A DNA stretch of 64,000 nt from Paenibacillus pectinilyticus (GTDB lineage Bacteria; Bacillota; Bacilli; Paenibacillales; NBRC-103111): NCBI RefSeq assembly GCF_001700435.1, contig NZ_LYPC01000028.1, forward strand, positions 320,288 to 384,287, read 5' to 3'. The notes beneath the pieces are model-generated. The model had not been told where the DNA came from. It ran no database searches and was given only the letters and a program-made list of their open reading frames with translations. How positions within the stretch are numbered: the first letter of the stretch is position 1; each line of letters begins with the position of its first letter. A program made the position numbers and the translations under genes. Shown piece by piece: positions 45,447 through 55,700 of the stretch.

Positions 45447-48400
45447 CTATTTATTAATTTTGCCTATGAAGAAGGTCGCGAACTCCCTCTCCCGTTCTTG
45501 CGTTCTAACGATGATCGTATACCAACCTGTCTCTGGGAAAACAACGGTAAATTTGTTATTCAGCAATTGGTCCATCGTGATTTTCTGTGCGATATATTTC
45601 ATCTGTCCTTCACGGTAAAGCCCACTGTGATACAGAATATCGAAGGTACCGCGTTCGTTGACCGCACTTTCTCCATTCACCTGCATCAGGTTATAACCGG
45701 ATATCGTGAACGTAATATCGTTGCGGTTAAACAAGATGCTTTCGCTCGATGATGCGGACAAGACTTGATCATTGCCTACAATAAGCAGACCCGCACTTGA
45801 AAGTACTACGACATCCTGTTTGATCGTGGCTGTATTCCCAACTTCATCGGTAACGGTGTACACCACTTTTTGCCTGCCAAGCTTCGATAGGTCCAGTTGC
45901 TCTACGGTAACCTTCAGGTTGCTAGCTGCTGAAAGATTATCCGAAACCGTGTAGCCGCCAAGATCGACAAGCGGGTTGAAATTCGCTTTATTTTGCGCAA
46001 TTGCGATGAAGGGACTCTTTAATTGAATCGTCGGAGCTGTATTGTCGAGTCCTTCCACTTTAATGAGTGAGATAGTGGTATTACCCAATAAATCCGTCAA
46101 AGCCACACGCATCTCGCCATTCGTACTATAAGTCATCGCATAGTCATAATGGCCATCCGCATCGCTGATTAAATTGCTGTAGCTTGCCCCATCTGGTACC
46201 GGCACTGTACCTCGGAATACTTGATTCGGAGCATCCACATGCCCATGCATCGTTACTCTCATTTTGCCTTTCGCATAGGTTTTACCGTCGATCGTCACGA
46301 TTCGGTCCTGTGTCAAAAGGTTGCCATTCTCATCAACAAACTCGTAATCGATGCGTTCAGGATCAGGCAGCTTCGTCACAATTTGGGTAACTGTTTCTTC
46401 TAAAACGGTGGTATTGCCTAAACCATCCGCAATCGTGAATTCCCCTGAACCATTGGCGTATAACGTTGTTTGTTTAGGCGCTCTTATGATTTTAAAATCT
46501 TTATCACTCACATTGATTTTCTCAACGCTTAATGTCACACCTTGTGCCATAACCACTTGATTTTGCGCGTTTTTAACGGTTTTGAACGTCTTTTCTCCGT
46601 GGCTGCCGTAACTGTACGATTGAACAATATGTGCAGTAGGCTGCGATCGGTCAATGTTATCCACAACGACTGTTGCCGATCCCTGATTTCCCGCTTCATC
46701 CTCGAAGTCGAAAGTGAATGTCCCATTCTCGGTGAAAATGTAACTAGAACGCCCCTCATTGTTGGTGATGCGAACGTCTTCCGAAGTGGAGAGCTTCACG
46801 CGTACATTCGACGTTGTCGGACCGATGACGCTTTTCTCGATCGTTCCGGTCGGCGGCGTATTGTCAACATTGTTGACGACGATAAGGAGTTTGTCATGCC
46901 TTGTAACATCTGTGACATCTGTCAGATCAAAGGTATAGACTCCATTTTGCGAAATGCTGAATGTATTTCCCTTTGTTCGAACTGGCAGCACGGGGTTCTC
47001 CGTAAGCGTTGCTGGCATTACTTTGATGCCCGGCTTAACAGTAATCGTTAGTAGCGCATTACCAGCTACTGGCCGCAGCGTGTCTTGGGACGCAAGTCCA
47101 TAAATCGGCTCGTCTGAAGATGAATATCCTCTTGTGTCGATATCAACTGCGTCGCTTATCGTACCGGTTGCCGACTTAAATTTGACCTTTAACTTCAATT
47201 GACCGGCTTGTCCGCTAGGTACATCGACTTTGATGAAATTCGTATAGGGCAGCCATGGATGCCAATTCGCTCCATCGTCCGTAGAAATCGCATATGAATA
47301 GCCATCCTTGGCTACGTTTTTAAGCTCCGTTTTGACGATGGCCTGATAGCCATCCGTTTCGTTGCCATCCAAGTAAACCAAATCTGATTTCAGCACTTCG
47401 ATCGGGGTATTTTCTTCTCTCACGAGCTTGAAAGCACCCGTATGTGTAATCGCCACGTTACCTGCTCCATCTGTTGCATATACATATAACGTGTAGTCAG
47501 TGACTTCGCCTGGAGCCAAGTTGGAATTATCAACAGTCACGTTGCCGTCTTCAGGTAGAATCTTCCAAATTGCAGAAGACTCATCAGGCGGAACTGCTGC
47601 AGTAGGAAGCCATTGGTATTTGGTTGTCATCCCCTCCGGTGAAAACAGCTCCGTCGCCACAACGGCGACACTATGCGATGGTTTAGCGTAGCCCACTTCT
47701 GTTTTACTAAAGTAGACAACTGGTGCTTTATTATCGAAATTGTAAGTTTGGCTGAAGTAGTAAAGCTTATCATCCGTTTGACTTTTGATTCGAATATGAA
47801 GGTATTGTGTACCGTTTAGGCTTGTATCTTTACCTACAATGTAAACCGCGTTCGTGACACTGCTCTCACCAAGATCAGCTGCCGGATCAACCTCTGGGGA
47901 GATGAAGGCTTTGAAAGCACTAGCATCAGGCACCGCTGCAGATGGGCTGAATGCATAGACCGCTTCTGCGACGGATATCCCATTGATTGCAAAGGCGATT
48001 TCATGACTGCGTACATACGTATTCATATCATCTGTGTCAAAAGAGGCATGAATATTCACGGTATTATTAACAACCACATGTTCATCCATGTTGGTTTCGG
48101 TTTGATTCCCTGCTTTGTCTACAGCTCGAAGATACAGAACATATTCGCCATTCTCATTTCCGTTCACATCGAGGTTGAGGTTATTCAACGTCGTAATAGT
48201 CCCGTTGGCGGGCACTACCTTCCAGCTAATCTCTTGTGGCTGTTCACCAACTTTGACCCACTGGTAAAGCAGCTTGCTCGAATCAATCCCGCTGTGCTCA
48301 TCGCTAGCCTGCACACTCGCCTTGACCTCTGCGGTGTTATTACCGCCAGAGATATGGGCTGACACTTGTGGCGCTTTATTATCGAGCAGAATTGTAGCGG

Positions 48401-50741
48401 AGCTATACACCCAGTTAGAGTCATCGTGTTTAAAATCATCTGGCGTCCATAAGCTCAAATTCTTATATTGACCAACAGCTTCCAGCGCTTTGCCTTCTGC
48501 GTAAGTCTGGGCATCCGTGTCCGAGCTGCCAGCATGCTGAGCCTTATATTCACTTATCCATCCGTTATACTGGGAAGCATTCGACAATTTGAATTTCTTC
48601 ATTTTATCAACCTGCATCAGTTCCCTAGCTGTATCCCACGTCATATCTGCCGTCCATGTATGTAAATACCAGCTCCCGCTGTTTGCAGGTGTGAACGCTT
48701 CATCTGGCGGCATCAGCAAGTTCGTCTTATTGTTGACTACCATTAGGCTCACATCAGGAAGTTCCCCTGGGTACAAGCCTTCGCTCGGCTGCAAGCCTGT
48801 AAGTGAATACCTTTTTACCGCTGCAAATTGATCAGCTTCTTTACCCGCTAATGGATTCTCCGGGCTTTGGCTCCACATGTAATAAACAAGTCCTACACCA
48901 GGCGAACTCTCGTTTGATGACCCTGTCAGATTAAGCGGATGATAGATGCCTCGACTCGGTCTTACCGCTCCCGCTTCATCGGGATCAAGCGAAGGCGTTG
49001 TGATCGCAGGATCATTGGCGTCGATCGTGACTTTGCCGACTTTTCCGTAGCTCGTGTCAGTGGCACCACCATTTTCATAGATGTAAGAAAAACTCGGCGG
49101 CGTGTTATCAATGGATAACTTTGCCCAATCAATCTTTGTATTCGCTACGGTCTGCGATGGATCACTATTCGTTGATTTACTCGTATTCGCTGCGTCCATG
49201 AGCAGATTCCCGGCATAATCCTGAATAACACCTTTGTCTGTGTTGCCTGGTTTTAGATTATGCGTCAGCCTTATGGCTTTGAGCAGCGAAACGTCCACAT
49301 CATCTTGGGTCACATATGCTCGGAACGTCCAAATACTAGAATTTTCACCATCTTGGTAATAGGCCTTCATACCATTATTAAATAGGAGATAGAGACCTCC
49401 AACGGGCAACCCATCCTTAACAATGGCGTCCTCGGTTAATTGCACCTTGAAATCGATGACATCGCCTTTATTCAGCGTACTGCCAGTGACAATATCAGGT
49501 TGGATCCCGTTAGCAACCGATGAGTATTTAGGGGGAACGGCATCGATGATGACGCGAAAGCCTTGACCCGATGTATAGTCAAACGGATTTATTGTCTTAC
49601 CGGCTAGTAAAGTGCTGCTGGTTGTGCTGGCTTTTGTGAAGCCATCCAGTTTCAACGGATTTCCTGCTGTGTCATGAAACTCTGAGGCATCGATTTTCTC
49701 CCATAGTGACTCATCGTTCAGCCTATGTGTTTCCAACTCCCCGCCATCTGATATAGGGAGATTGCCCGTATGATGGAAATCGGAAGCGGTATACACATAA
49801 GGTAGTGCTTTGGTATAATCCTTGAGCTCGTTAGCTGTCAGCGACAGCTTCATGCTTTGATTCTCGCCTGAAGCGGGCAACCCCGTTCCGGCGGGATTCG
49901 TAAATAGATAATGGCTGGTTAGCTTGGCAGCCATGACTGGTGCGGAGGCTTTAACAGCCTCGTTGAAGTTGTAAGACAGCGCTAACTTCTGATCTTTTCT
50001 CAGAAACAGCTCTTGCTGATGAATGACCGTATTCTCTCGTTCTGTACCATCTGAAGTAAACGTATAGTCCTTAATCGTAGGCAGATCGATATCTGCAAAA
50101 TAGATGCGAATATCATCCACTTCAGTTCCGCTGCCGTTCGTTTCCGTTTGAATCAGAATTGTATCGTTCGGTCCAAAATCTAGCCAGCCTGAATTAGCAT
50201 TCAGTAAGTCTGGTTCACTGCTTGTGGAATGTGCATACCAGCGTTCATTGCCATTCGTAAAAGCTTTGATATAAGCGCCATGGTCAGACGTACTATCCAG
50301 CTTTCCTGCTTTGACTAGAAATTTGGCCGTCCCACCTTCAGCAATCCGCTTCAGCTCCGGTATTTGCGATACGTTAATATAGCCTCTAAAAAAGCCATCC
50401 ACATGGTTGATGTCTTTATCGGTAAATTCACGATCATCGCAATCATAATCGTCCCCCTCCATGGAGAACGAGATCCCTGGCAACTGCGGCGCTCCACAAG
50501 GATAAGCAACGCGTGTAAACACCGAGAAGAAATTCAATTCAGCCGAATCGTAGCTGCTCGTCCAAGACGGCATGTCCTTATGGTTAACAACCTTTGCGCC
50601 ATAAATATACGTGTCTAAATAGTTCGTGTTCGTGCTGACAGCAGCACTTGCTGTGCCCGTCATCACATTCGCGAGCAGTGTCGTAAACAGCAAACAACCC
50701 GCTAGCCAACTCGATATTCCTTTTCTCAATCGCTCGTTCAC
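45447..50741 (-). CDS. Giant secreted multi-domain Ig-like protein without a visible anchor
   Basis: Exported protein of 1764 residues with a signal peptide ending near GTASAAV. The N-terminal 200 residues include a Cys-containing beta domain (YPCGAPQLPG, DDYDCDD). The rest is a chain of bacterial Ig-like domains: the DNTPPSFSYIYENG, DNKAPQVSAHISGG, NTPPTGTIEKSVIG and NTAPTIQLKSPFI starts and AVDKAGNQTE/VTDEVGNTATI ends are typical, including a DUF5011-like module. There is no SLH domain, LPXTG motif or C-terminal membrane segment, so it may be held through the SLH partners encoded downstream or be released. The GTG start has GGAGG upstream. It is the second gene of the operon. Confidence 0.87.
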   Translation of the reverse strand: MNERLRKGISSWLAGCLLFTTLLANVMTGTASAAVSTNTNYLDTYIYGAKVVNHKDMPSWTSSYDSAELNFFSVFTRVAYPCGAPQLPGISFSMEGDDYDCDDREFTDKDINHVDGFFRGYINVSQIPELKRIAEGGTAKFLVKAGKLDSTSDHGAYIKAFTNGNERWYAHSTSSEPDLLNANSGWLDFGPNDTILIQTETNGSGTEVDDIRIYFADIDLPTIKDYTFTSDGTERENTVIHQQELFLRKDQKLALSYNFNEAVKASAPVMAAKLTSHYLFTNPAGTGLPASGENQSMKLSLTANELKDYTKALPYVYTASDFHHTGNLPISDGGELETHRLNDESLWEKIDASEFHDTAGNPLKLDGFTKASTTSSTLLAGKTINPFDYTSGQGFRVIIDAVPPKYSSVANGIQPDIVTGSTLNKGDVIDFKVQLTEDAIVKDGLPVGGLYLLFNNGMKAYYQDGENSSIWTFRAYVTQDDVDVSLLKAIRLTHNLKPGNTDKGVIQDYAGNLLMDAANTSKSTNSDPSQTVANTKIDWAKLSIDNTPPSFSYIYENGGATDTSYGKVGKVTIDANDPAITTPSLDPDEAGAVRPSRGIYHPLNLTGSSNESSPGVGLVYYMWSQSPENPLAGKEADQFAAVKRYSLTGLQPSEGLYPGELPDVSLMVVNNKTNLLMPPDEAFTPANSGSWYLHTWTADMTWDTARELMQVDKMKKFKLSNASQYNGWISEYKAQHAGSSDTDAQTYAEGKALEAVGQYKNLSLWTPDDFKHDDSNWVYSSATILLDNKAPQVSAHISGGNNTAEVKASVQASDEHSGIDSSKLLYQWVKVGEQPQEISWKVVPANGTITTLNNLNLDVNGNENGEYVLYLRAVDKAGNQTETNMDEHVVVNNTVNIHASFDTDDMNTYVRSHEIAFAINGISVAEAVYAFSPSAAVPDASAFKAFISPEVDPAADLGESSVTNAVYIVGKDTSLNGTQYLHIRIKSQTDDKLYYFSQTYNFDNKAPVVYFSKTEVGYAKPSHSVAVVATELFSPEGMTTKYQWLPTAAVPPDESSAIWKILPEDGNVTVDNSNLAPGEVTDYTLYVYATDGAGNVAITHTGAFKLVREENTPIEVLKSDLVYLDGNETDGYQAIVKTELKNVAKDGYSYAISTDDGANWHPWLPYTNFIKVDVPSGQAGQLKLKVKFKSATGTISDAVDIDTRGYSSSDEPIYGLASQDTLRPVAGNALLTITVKPGIKVMPATLTENPVLPVRTKGNTFSISQNGVYTFDLTDVTDVTRHDKLLIVVNNVDNTPPTGTIEKSVIGPTTSNVRVKLSTSEDVRITNNEGRSSYIFTENGTFTFDFEDEAGNQGSATVVVDNIDRSQPTAHIVQSYSYGSHGEKTFKTVKNAQNQVVMAQGVTLSVEKINVSDKDFKIIRAPKQTTLYANGSGEFTIADGLGNTTVLEETVTQIVTKLPDPERIDYEFVDENGNLLTQDRIVTIDGKTYAKGKMRVTMHGHVDAPNQVFRGTVPVPDGASYSNLISDADGHYDYAMTYSTNGEMRVALTDLLGNTTISLIKVEGLDNTAPTIQLKSPFIAIAQNKANFNPLVDLGGYTVSDNLSAASNLKVTVEQLDLSKLGRQKVVYTVTDEVGNTATIKQDVVVLSSAGLLIVGNDQVLSASSSESILFNRNDITFTISGYNLMQVNGESAVNERGTFDILYHSGLYREGQMKYIAQKITMDQLLNNKFTVVFPETGWYTIIVRTQEREREFATFFIGKINK

Positions 50742-50774
50742 ACTTTGACCTCCAATATGTAAGTTAATGCCTAT

Positions 50775-51473
50775 CTACTTGCCTACCTCTGCAGTATCTT
50801 TCATGATTTTCACGATATCCCCCGTCCCCACAACCAGATGAATATTGTTCATCGTGCGGAGCGACCCTGAGATCAGACCTGCCATATTTCCATATTTATC
50901 TAAAATAGGTCCACCCGACATCCCGCTCACAATCTGCGCAGATATCAGCACGCGATCACGTCCGTTAATCGGAGCCCGCGGACTGTTCACGATGCCTTCT
51001 GTAATGATCTTCGTCTCTTTCATCGGATACCCGATGGCGAATACTTTTTCACCATGCTTAACTGGGCTTGAACGAAGCTCCAACGGTACGTAGTTGTCAA
51101 CTTGACCCGATGGGATCTCGGAAGGCGAAAGTTTGAGCACAGCCACATCGGCCGTTTCATCCTGAGCAATGACAGAGCATGCTACCGTTACTTTTCCATC
51201 ATTTAGCACACAGCCAACCCGGTCAGCGCCACCAATCACGTGATAAGCGGTTAATGCCGTACCCTCTGCGGATACCACAAAGCCCGTTCCCACATCTTTT
51301 ACCGTGCCATCTTCACGAAATGCCTTTACATAAAAAACAGACTTTTCCGCCTTCGCATAAATGGCCTCCGCATCATAAATTTCAGGTGGATCCGCCCCCG
51401 AAATCGTAAAATGACTGGCAAATAGGCATAATGCCCCCATAGTAACAATAAGTAACTTACGCGTTTTCTTCAC
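50775..51473 (-). CDS. Exported trypsin-like serine protease (S1C/HtrA-type catalytic domain, no PDZ)
   Basis: Secreted protease of 232 residues. A signal peptide ends near HFTISGA. The triad is His78 (ALTAYHVIGG), Asp109 (ETADVAVLKL) and Ser186 (GMSGGPILDKYG); Met replaces the usual Asn or Asp of GNSGGP. HtrA proteins normally add a PDZ domain, but this protein stops right after the catalytic domain. I choose GTG at 51473, with GAGGTGA 6 nt upstream; an earlier GTG at 51485 forms part of that site. It is the first gene of the operon with three giant exported proteins, which suggests it processes, matures or releases them; this is inferred from position. Confidence 0.88.
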   Translation of the reverse strand: MKKTRKLLIVTMGALCLFASHFTISGADPPEIYDAEAIYAKAEKSVFYVKAFREDGTVKDVGTGFVVSAEGTALTAYHVIGGADRVGCVLNDGKVTVACSVIAQDETADVAVLKLSPSEIPSGQVDNYVPLELRSSPVKHGEKVFAIGYPMKETKIITEGIVNSPRAPINGRDRVLISAQIVSGMSGGPILDKYGNMAGLISGSLRTMNNIHLVVGTGDIVKIMKDTAEVGK

Positions 51474-51514
51474 ACTGACACTCACCTCTAACGAATAGTC
51501 CTATATACCTACAC

Positions 51515-51567
51515 ATTATAAAGACACGTTCTCTCAAAATTCTCACAAAACGGTAAATCCTGTCGAA
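51515..51567 (-). promoter_or_regulatory. Promoter and direct-repeat operator of the giant surface operon
   Basis: On the minus strand TTGTGAG (51542-51548) and TTGAGAG (51531-51537) are 11 bp apart, and a 10-nt gap leads to a perfect -10, TATAAT, at 51515-51520. The heptamers occupy the -35 region, where no SigA-like -35 exists. Upstream TTCGACAGGA (51558-51567) contains a perfect TGTCGAA 0A-box on the other strand (51561-51567). The same layout recurs at 28206-28258. SARP/BTAD regulators bind direct repeats of about this spacing near -35, so the adjacent BTAD response regulator is the likely activator. Confidence 0.75.
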
Positions 51568-51586
51568 TGAGGGCAGAAGGCACAAC

Positions 51587-51624
51587 AAAAAGACGGAAGG
51601 CGCCTAAACGCCCTCCGTCTTTTC
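51587..51624 (-). terminator. Rho-independent terminator of the kinase/regulator operon
   Basis: AAAAGACGGA pairs with TCCGTCTTTT, and inside it GGCG pairs with CGCC, around a short loop. On the minus strand it ends in TTTTTG. It lies just beyond the response regulator stop at 51631. Confidence 0.85.
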
Positions 51625-51630
51625 TCACAT

Positions 51631-52743
51631 CTATTCTAAATAAGCTGCTACACTGGCCGTCATTTCCGCAGGAGGCTCCAGCCCTAGCTCTCTGCGATAT
51701 AACGCTTTGAAACTCGCATAATACTTAGCGATTCGTTCCTTTTTCCCGCTCTTCGCATACATGTCTATGACCAATTGCTGCATGTCCTCTTGAAGTGGGT
51801 AGATAGCCAGATAAGTATCCGCCTTACGCTCAGCTTGATTCCATGCTTCCTCTCGCATATCTCGTTCAATCAATTGGCGTGCAAGCAACGTGTATTGCTT
51901 GCTGTAGCTTTCCTCCAATTGTGTTTTCCAGAGATAGTCCTTTCGGTCTAACAAGGGGCCGCGGTAGAGCCCGAACAACTTTTCCGCACGAGCGATGTCT
52001 TGTATACCTTCTGAGATCACCCGATCACTCATCTGAAACTCCAACAGATCGTACGACGTTCCGAGCATATCGATCAGATACCCGTCATTCGTTTTCAGAA
52101 TATCTACACCGATTTCTTGCTCCTTCAATAACTTTTTGAGGCGGTAAATGGTGTTATGCAAATTATGCGTAGCCCGATCTTCCAGCATGTCCGGCCATAA
52201 CATATCAGCCAGATGCCATTTATTAATATCCTGGCCTGGGTAGCAAAGGAAATACGCGAACAGCTCCTCCGTCTTCTTCGTCGGCCAACGGACAAGCGCC
52301 CCCTCCGGGTTGCGAATTTCCAGACTCCCAAAACACCGAATCGCAGACTGCCGTGCCTTCGGTTCAGTTGTCGCAGCAGCCGGACGCTGCTTCATCAATC
52401 GGCTCGTTACGCGTTCAATGGCAGCGGGGGTGACCGGCTTTAAGATATAGTCGAACGCATAGACCTTAAAGGCATCCAACGCATATTCTTTATAGGCGGT
52501 CGTGAAAATAATCTTGGTGAGATCGGAGAGCTCATTCATTCTTTGAGCGAGCTCAAGCCCGTTCATTTTCGGCATCTCCACATCAAGAAAAGCAAGATCT
52601 GGTTTGAGATCAGCCATAGCTGCTAGTGCCTCATGGGGACTGCTGAAAGCTCCAATAATCGTATAATGCGGATTACGCCCAATCAGTACTTTCATTAATT
52701 CGAGAATGGGTTTCTCGTCTTCAACAATAACAACGTTAAACAA
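51631..52743 (-). CDS. Response regulator with OmpR-type wHTH and BTAD (SARP-like) output
   Basis: Transcription regulator of 370 residues. The receiver has Glu8/Asp9, phosphoacceptor Asp54 (LAFLDVEMPKMNGLELA), Thr in FTTAYKEYAL and Lys in ILKPVTP. After a linker comes a winged-helix domain (FGSLEIRNPEGALVRWPTKK to LHNTIYRLKKLLKE) and a bacterial transcriptional activation domain of helical repeats to the end, as in SARP proteins. I choose TTG at 52743 because AGGTGG lies about 7 nt upstream; it overlaps the kinase gene end by 8 nt, indicating coupling. Its likely targets are the three promoters with 11-bp direct repeats at 28206, 51515 and 55887, inferred from SARP binding habits and position. 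Confidence 0.92.
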   Translation of the reverse strand: MFNVVIVEDEKPILELMKVLIGRNPHYTIIGAFSSPHEALAAMADLKPDLAFLDVEMPKMNGLELAQRMNELSDLTKIIFTTAYKEYALDAFKVYAFDYILKPVTPAAIERVTSRLMKQRPAAATTEPKARQSAIRCFGSLEIRNPEGALVRWPTKKTEELFAYFLCYPGQDINKWHLADMLWPDMLEDRATHNLHNTIYRLKKLLKEQEIGVDILKTNDGYLIDMLGTSYDLLEFQMSDRVISEGIQDIARAEKLFGLYRGPLLDRKDYLWKTQLEESYSKQYTLLARQLIERDMREEAWNQAERKADTYLAIYPLQEDMQQLVIDMYAKSGKKERIAKYYASFKALYRRELGLEPPAEMTASVAAYLE

Positions 52744-55700
52744 GTTCTTCCCACCTTTCATCGATGGTATCCTGATCTCTGCCATTCAAAGGTAAATACA
52801 TCGTAACTTTAGTACCTCGCCCCATTTCTGAACTAATCGTCAATGAAGCTCCCGGCAGGTTATCCAGCCGTTTACGGATATTCATAATCGCAATGCCACC
52901 GCTTCCCCGCTCGCCGCTTGCCATTTGATAGAGGAGATCATCTGGAATCCCAATGCCGTTATCCTGCACAGTCACTAGCAAATAGCGATCTCCTTCTTGA
53001 ATCGTCAACGTCACGGTTCCATATCCGTCCTTCTCGAACAGACCATGTCGAATCGCATTCTCTACAAAAGGCTGGATGCTGAGCGATGGGATTGAAAGAT
53101 GCTTCAAGCTTTCATCCACATAACAAATAAACTCAAACCGTTCTCCGTAACGCGCCTTCTCAATCTCGACATAGGCATCAATCAACTCCAGCTCTCGGTG
53201 AAGACTGACGAACAAATCATTGCGGTCCATATCCAGAATATATCGCAAAAATTGACTTAGCTTCGATAATAAATAAGCGGCCTTCTCTCCATCCGTATAG
53301 CAAAATGAAATGACACTGCTCAGCGCATTATACAGAAAATGCGGCTTAATCTGCGCCTGATGGAAGGCAAGCTCGTTACGAATCGCTTCTTGGATGGACG
53401 TTTTCATCGCAATTAACGTTTGAATTCTAGCTACAAGTGTCTCGGCCTCGAATGGCTTCGTGACATAATCATTAGCTCCCGCGCTGAATCCGAGCGCAAT
53501 ATCTTGTGAAGTATCCTTAACCGTCGCGAATAAAATCGGCAAATCGAGAATGGAATGCTGCGCGCGCAGCAAACGACAGAGCTCGATACCAGATATACCC
53601 GGCATCATCACATCTAAGATCACCAAATCAATTTGCGGATGTTCGCTCATTTTGACCAGCGCTTCTTTGGCGGAGAAGGCAGCGATCACATTGTATCTTT
53701 GTCTTTTCAAAATATTAAGCAGGGTGTAGATGTTGGACGCTTCATCATCTACGATGAGAATGGTATGTGCATGTGCCTCCATAATATCCAAGGAATCCGT
53801 GTCATTCACATCTCTTTGCTGATAGAAATCAGCGATCGACCGCTCTTGATTAACAGGTATGTAATCTAAGGCTGTCGGCAGCTTAAACATCATACGTGTG
53901 CCCTGTCCAACCTCGGACCAGTCGATTCGAATGTCGCCGCCCATCCGCTCTACGAGCTTGCGACTTATATACAAACCAACGCCCATCCCTGTGTAGCCAT
54001 CCTCCGGCAGCACATGTTCCTGCTGCTCAAAATACACGAATACCTTAGGATATTTGTCGAGCGGTATACCCGTACCCGTATCCTCCACCGTAATATGGAT
54101 GTAATCATCCACAGCGCTTGCGCTTACGCGGATAACACCTTTTTCCGTGTGCTTCATGGCATTATGTACTAAATTGTACATAATTTGACGTAAGCGGTTC
54201 TCATCCGCTTGTACCCACATATCGGTTGGAACTTGGTTATCCAGTTGCACTGTTTTTCCTGCAAGCTCGAACTGCAGGACGTCAAAGACGATTTGCGTCA
54301 CCGCTCTCACATCCACAACGGTCATAAGCAAGCGCAGTTCACCGTGTTTCAGACGTGTGACATCAATTAAATCCTGCATCAGCATGGATAGTTTCACGGA
54401 TGTATCTTTGACTAACCAAAGATTTTGCTTCTGTCTAGCGGACAAATTATGCTCATCGTCGTCCAACAAGGAGGATGTAATGTTCATGATCCCGTGCAGC
54501 GGCGTCTTAATCTCATGCGAGGTATGCATCAGAAACTCGTCCTTTAACTGATTGGAGACGGTGAGCCTATGTGTCAAAAGTTCCGTTTTTTCGTAGGCAT
54601 TCGTTAACCGTACCGCTAGCAAGAGGTTCATCAACGTAATGAAGCCAATGATTCCGACTTTATGCCAAATATCCGAGGATATCGTACTTTCTGAATATAA
54701 AACTCCATCGATTAAGGAAGCCAGCAAGGCTATGATGGCTACAATGAACAAGCCAAGCTCTTTCCTCTCATAGGTCCCTTTTTCACTTCGGAAGAAGAGA
54801 TAGATCATTCTAAACAGAATCGCGATGGGTACAAAACCGATGTAAAGAAAGAAAATGTCTCTCATTTCGTTATAAAGGGAGTACGGTAAAACAATGATCG
54901 CCGCTAAGATTAGAATAATGGGAGCAATGAGCAACTTCATTTTTTTCCGCGAAATCAGCTGATGATGGATGGAACAGAAGAATAAAATGATTAACATCGA
55001 ACTCAGAAATTCAAAGACATCTAGCATTTTATACACAATTTCAAATGGCATCTCAGGCAGCAGTCGCTGAAAGAGTTTCTCGCCATACAACGCATAGACA
55101 CCGGCCGTGCTAAGGAGATACAACCCACTAAGTAAATACGTCTTATCTCGGCTGCGCAGTATATATAGGCTAAGATGGTAAGCGCCGAACATGACGAGCA
55201 TCATAATAATCGCCAGATCACTGCCGATCAATAAGCTATTCAGTTTGCTAATATCCGCGTGCAAACCAAACTGGATCGCGTTGACAATTCCGCCCGTCAG
55301 ATATTCATAGTTGGAAACTTGCAAAATAATTTCAATATCCTTTATATTCGCATGAAAGAAGGTGCTGTAAGGTGTATTGCCGGGTAGATTGGCTTCCTTG
55401 CTCGTTGCTGGAAGACCGCTCTCCCCCGCCAACTTACCGTCGATATAGAGTCGATGAGACATCCGAATGCTGCGCAGTTTCAGACCATAGATCTCATCAG
55501 CATCTTTTACACTGACTATTAACCGATACGTGCCGTATCCTTTCCTGCTCATGCCGCCTTCCTTCGTCTTCCCATTCCACCTCTCGGGTACGTTTAAGTA
55601 GGCAACATCTGTTAACAGCCCCTTTTGAAAATCTGCCGGTTCCAGCAGTTTCCCTTCATAGAACTCCCAGTCTCCATTCAATGTAACCACACCAAGCTTG

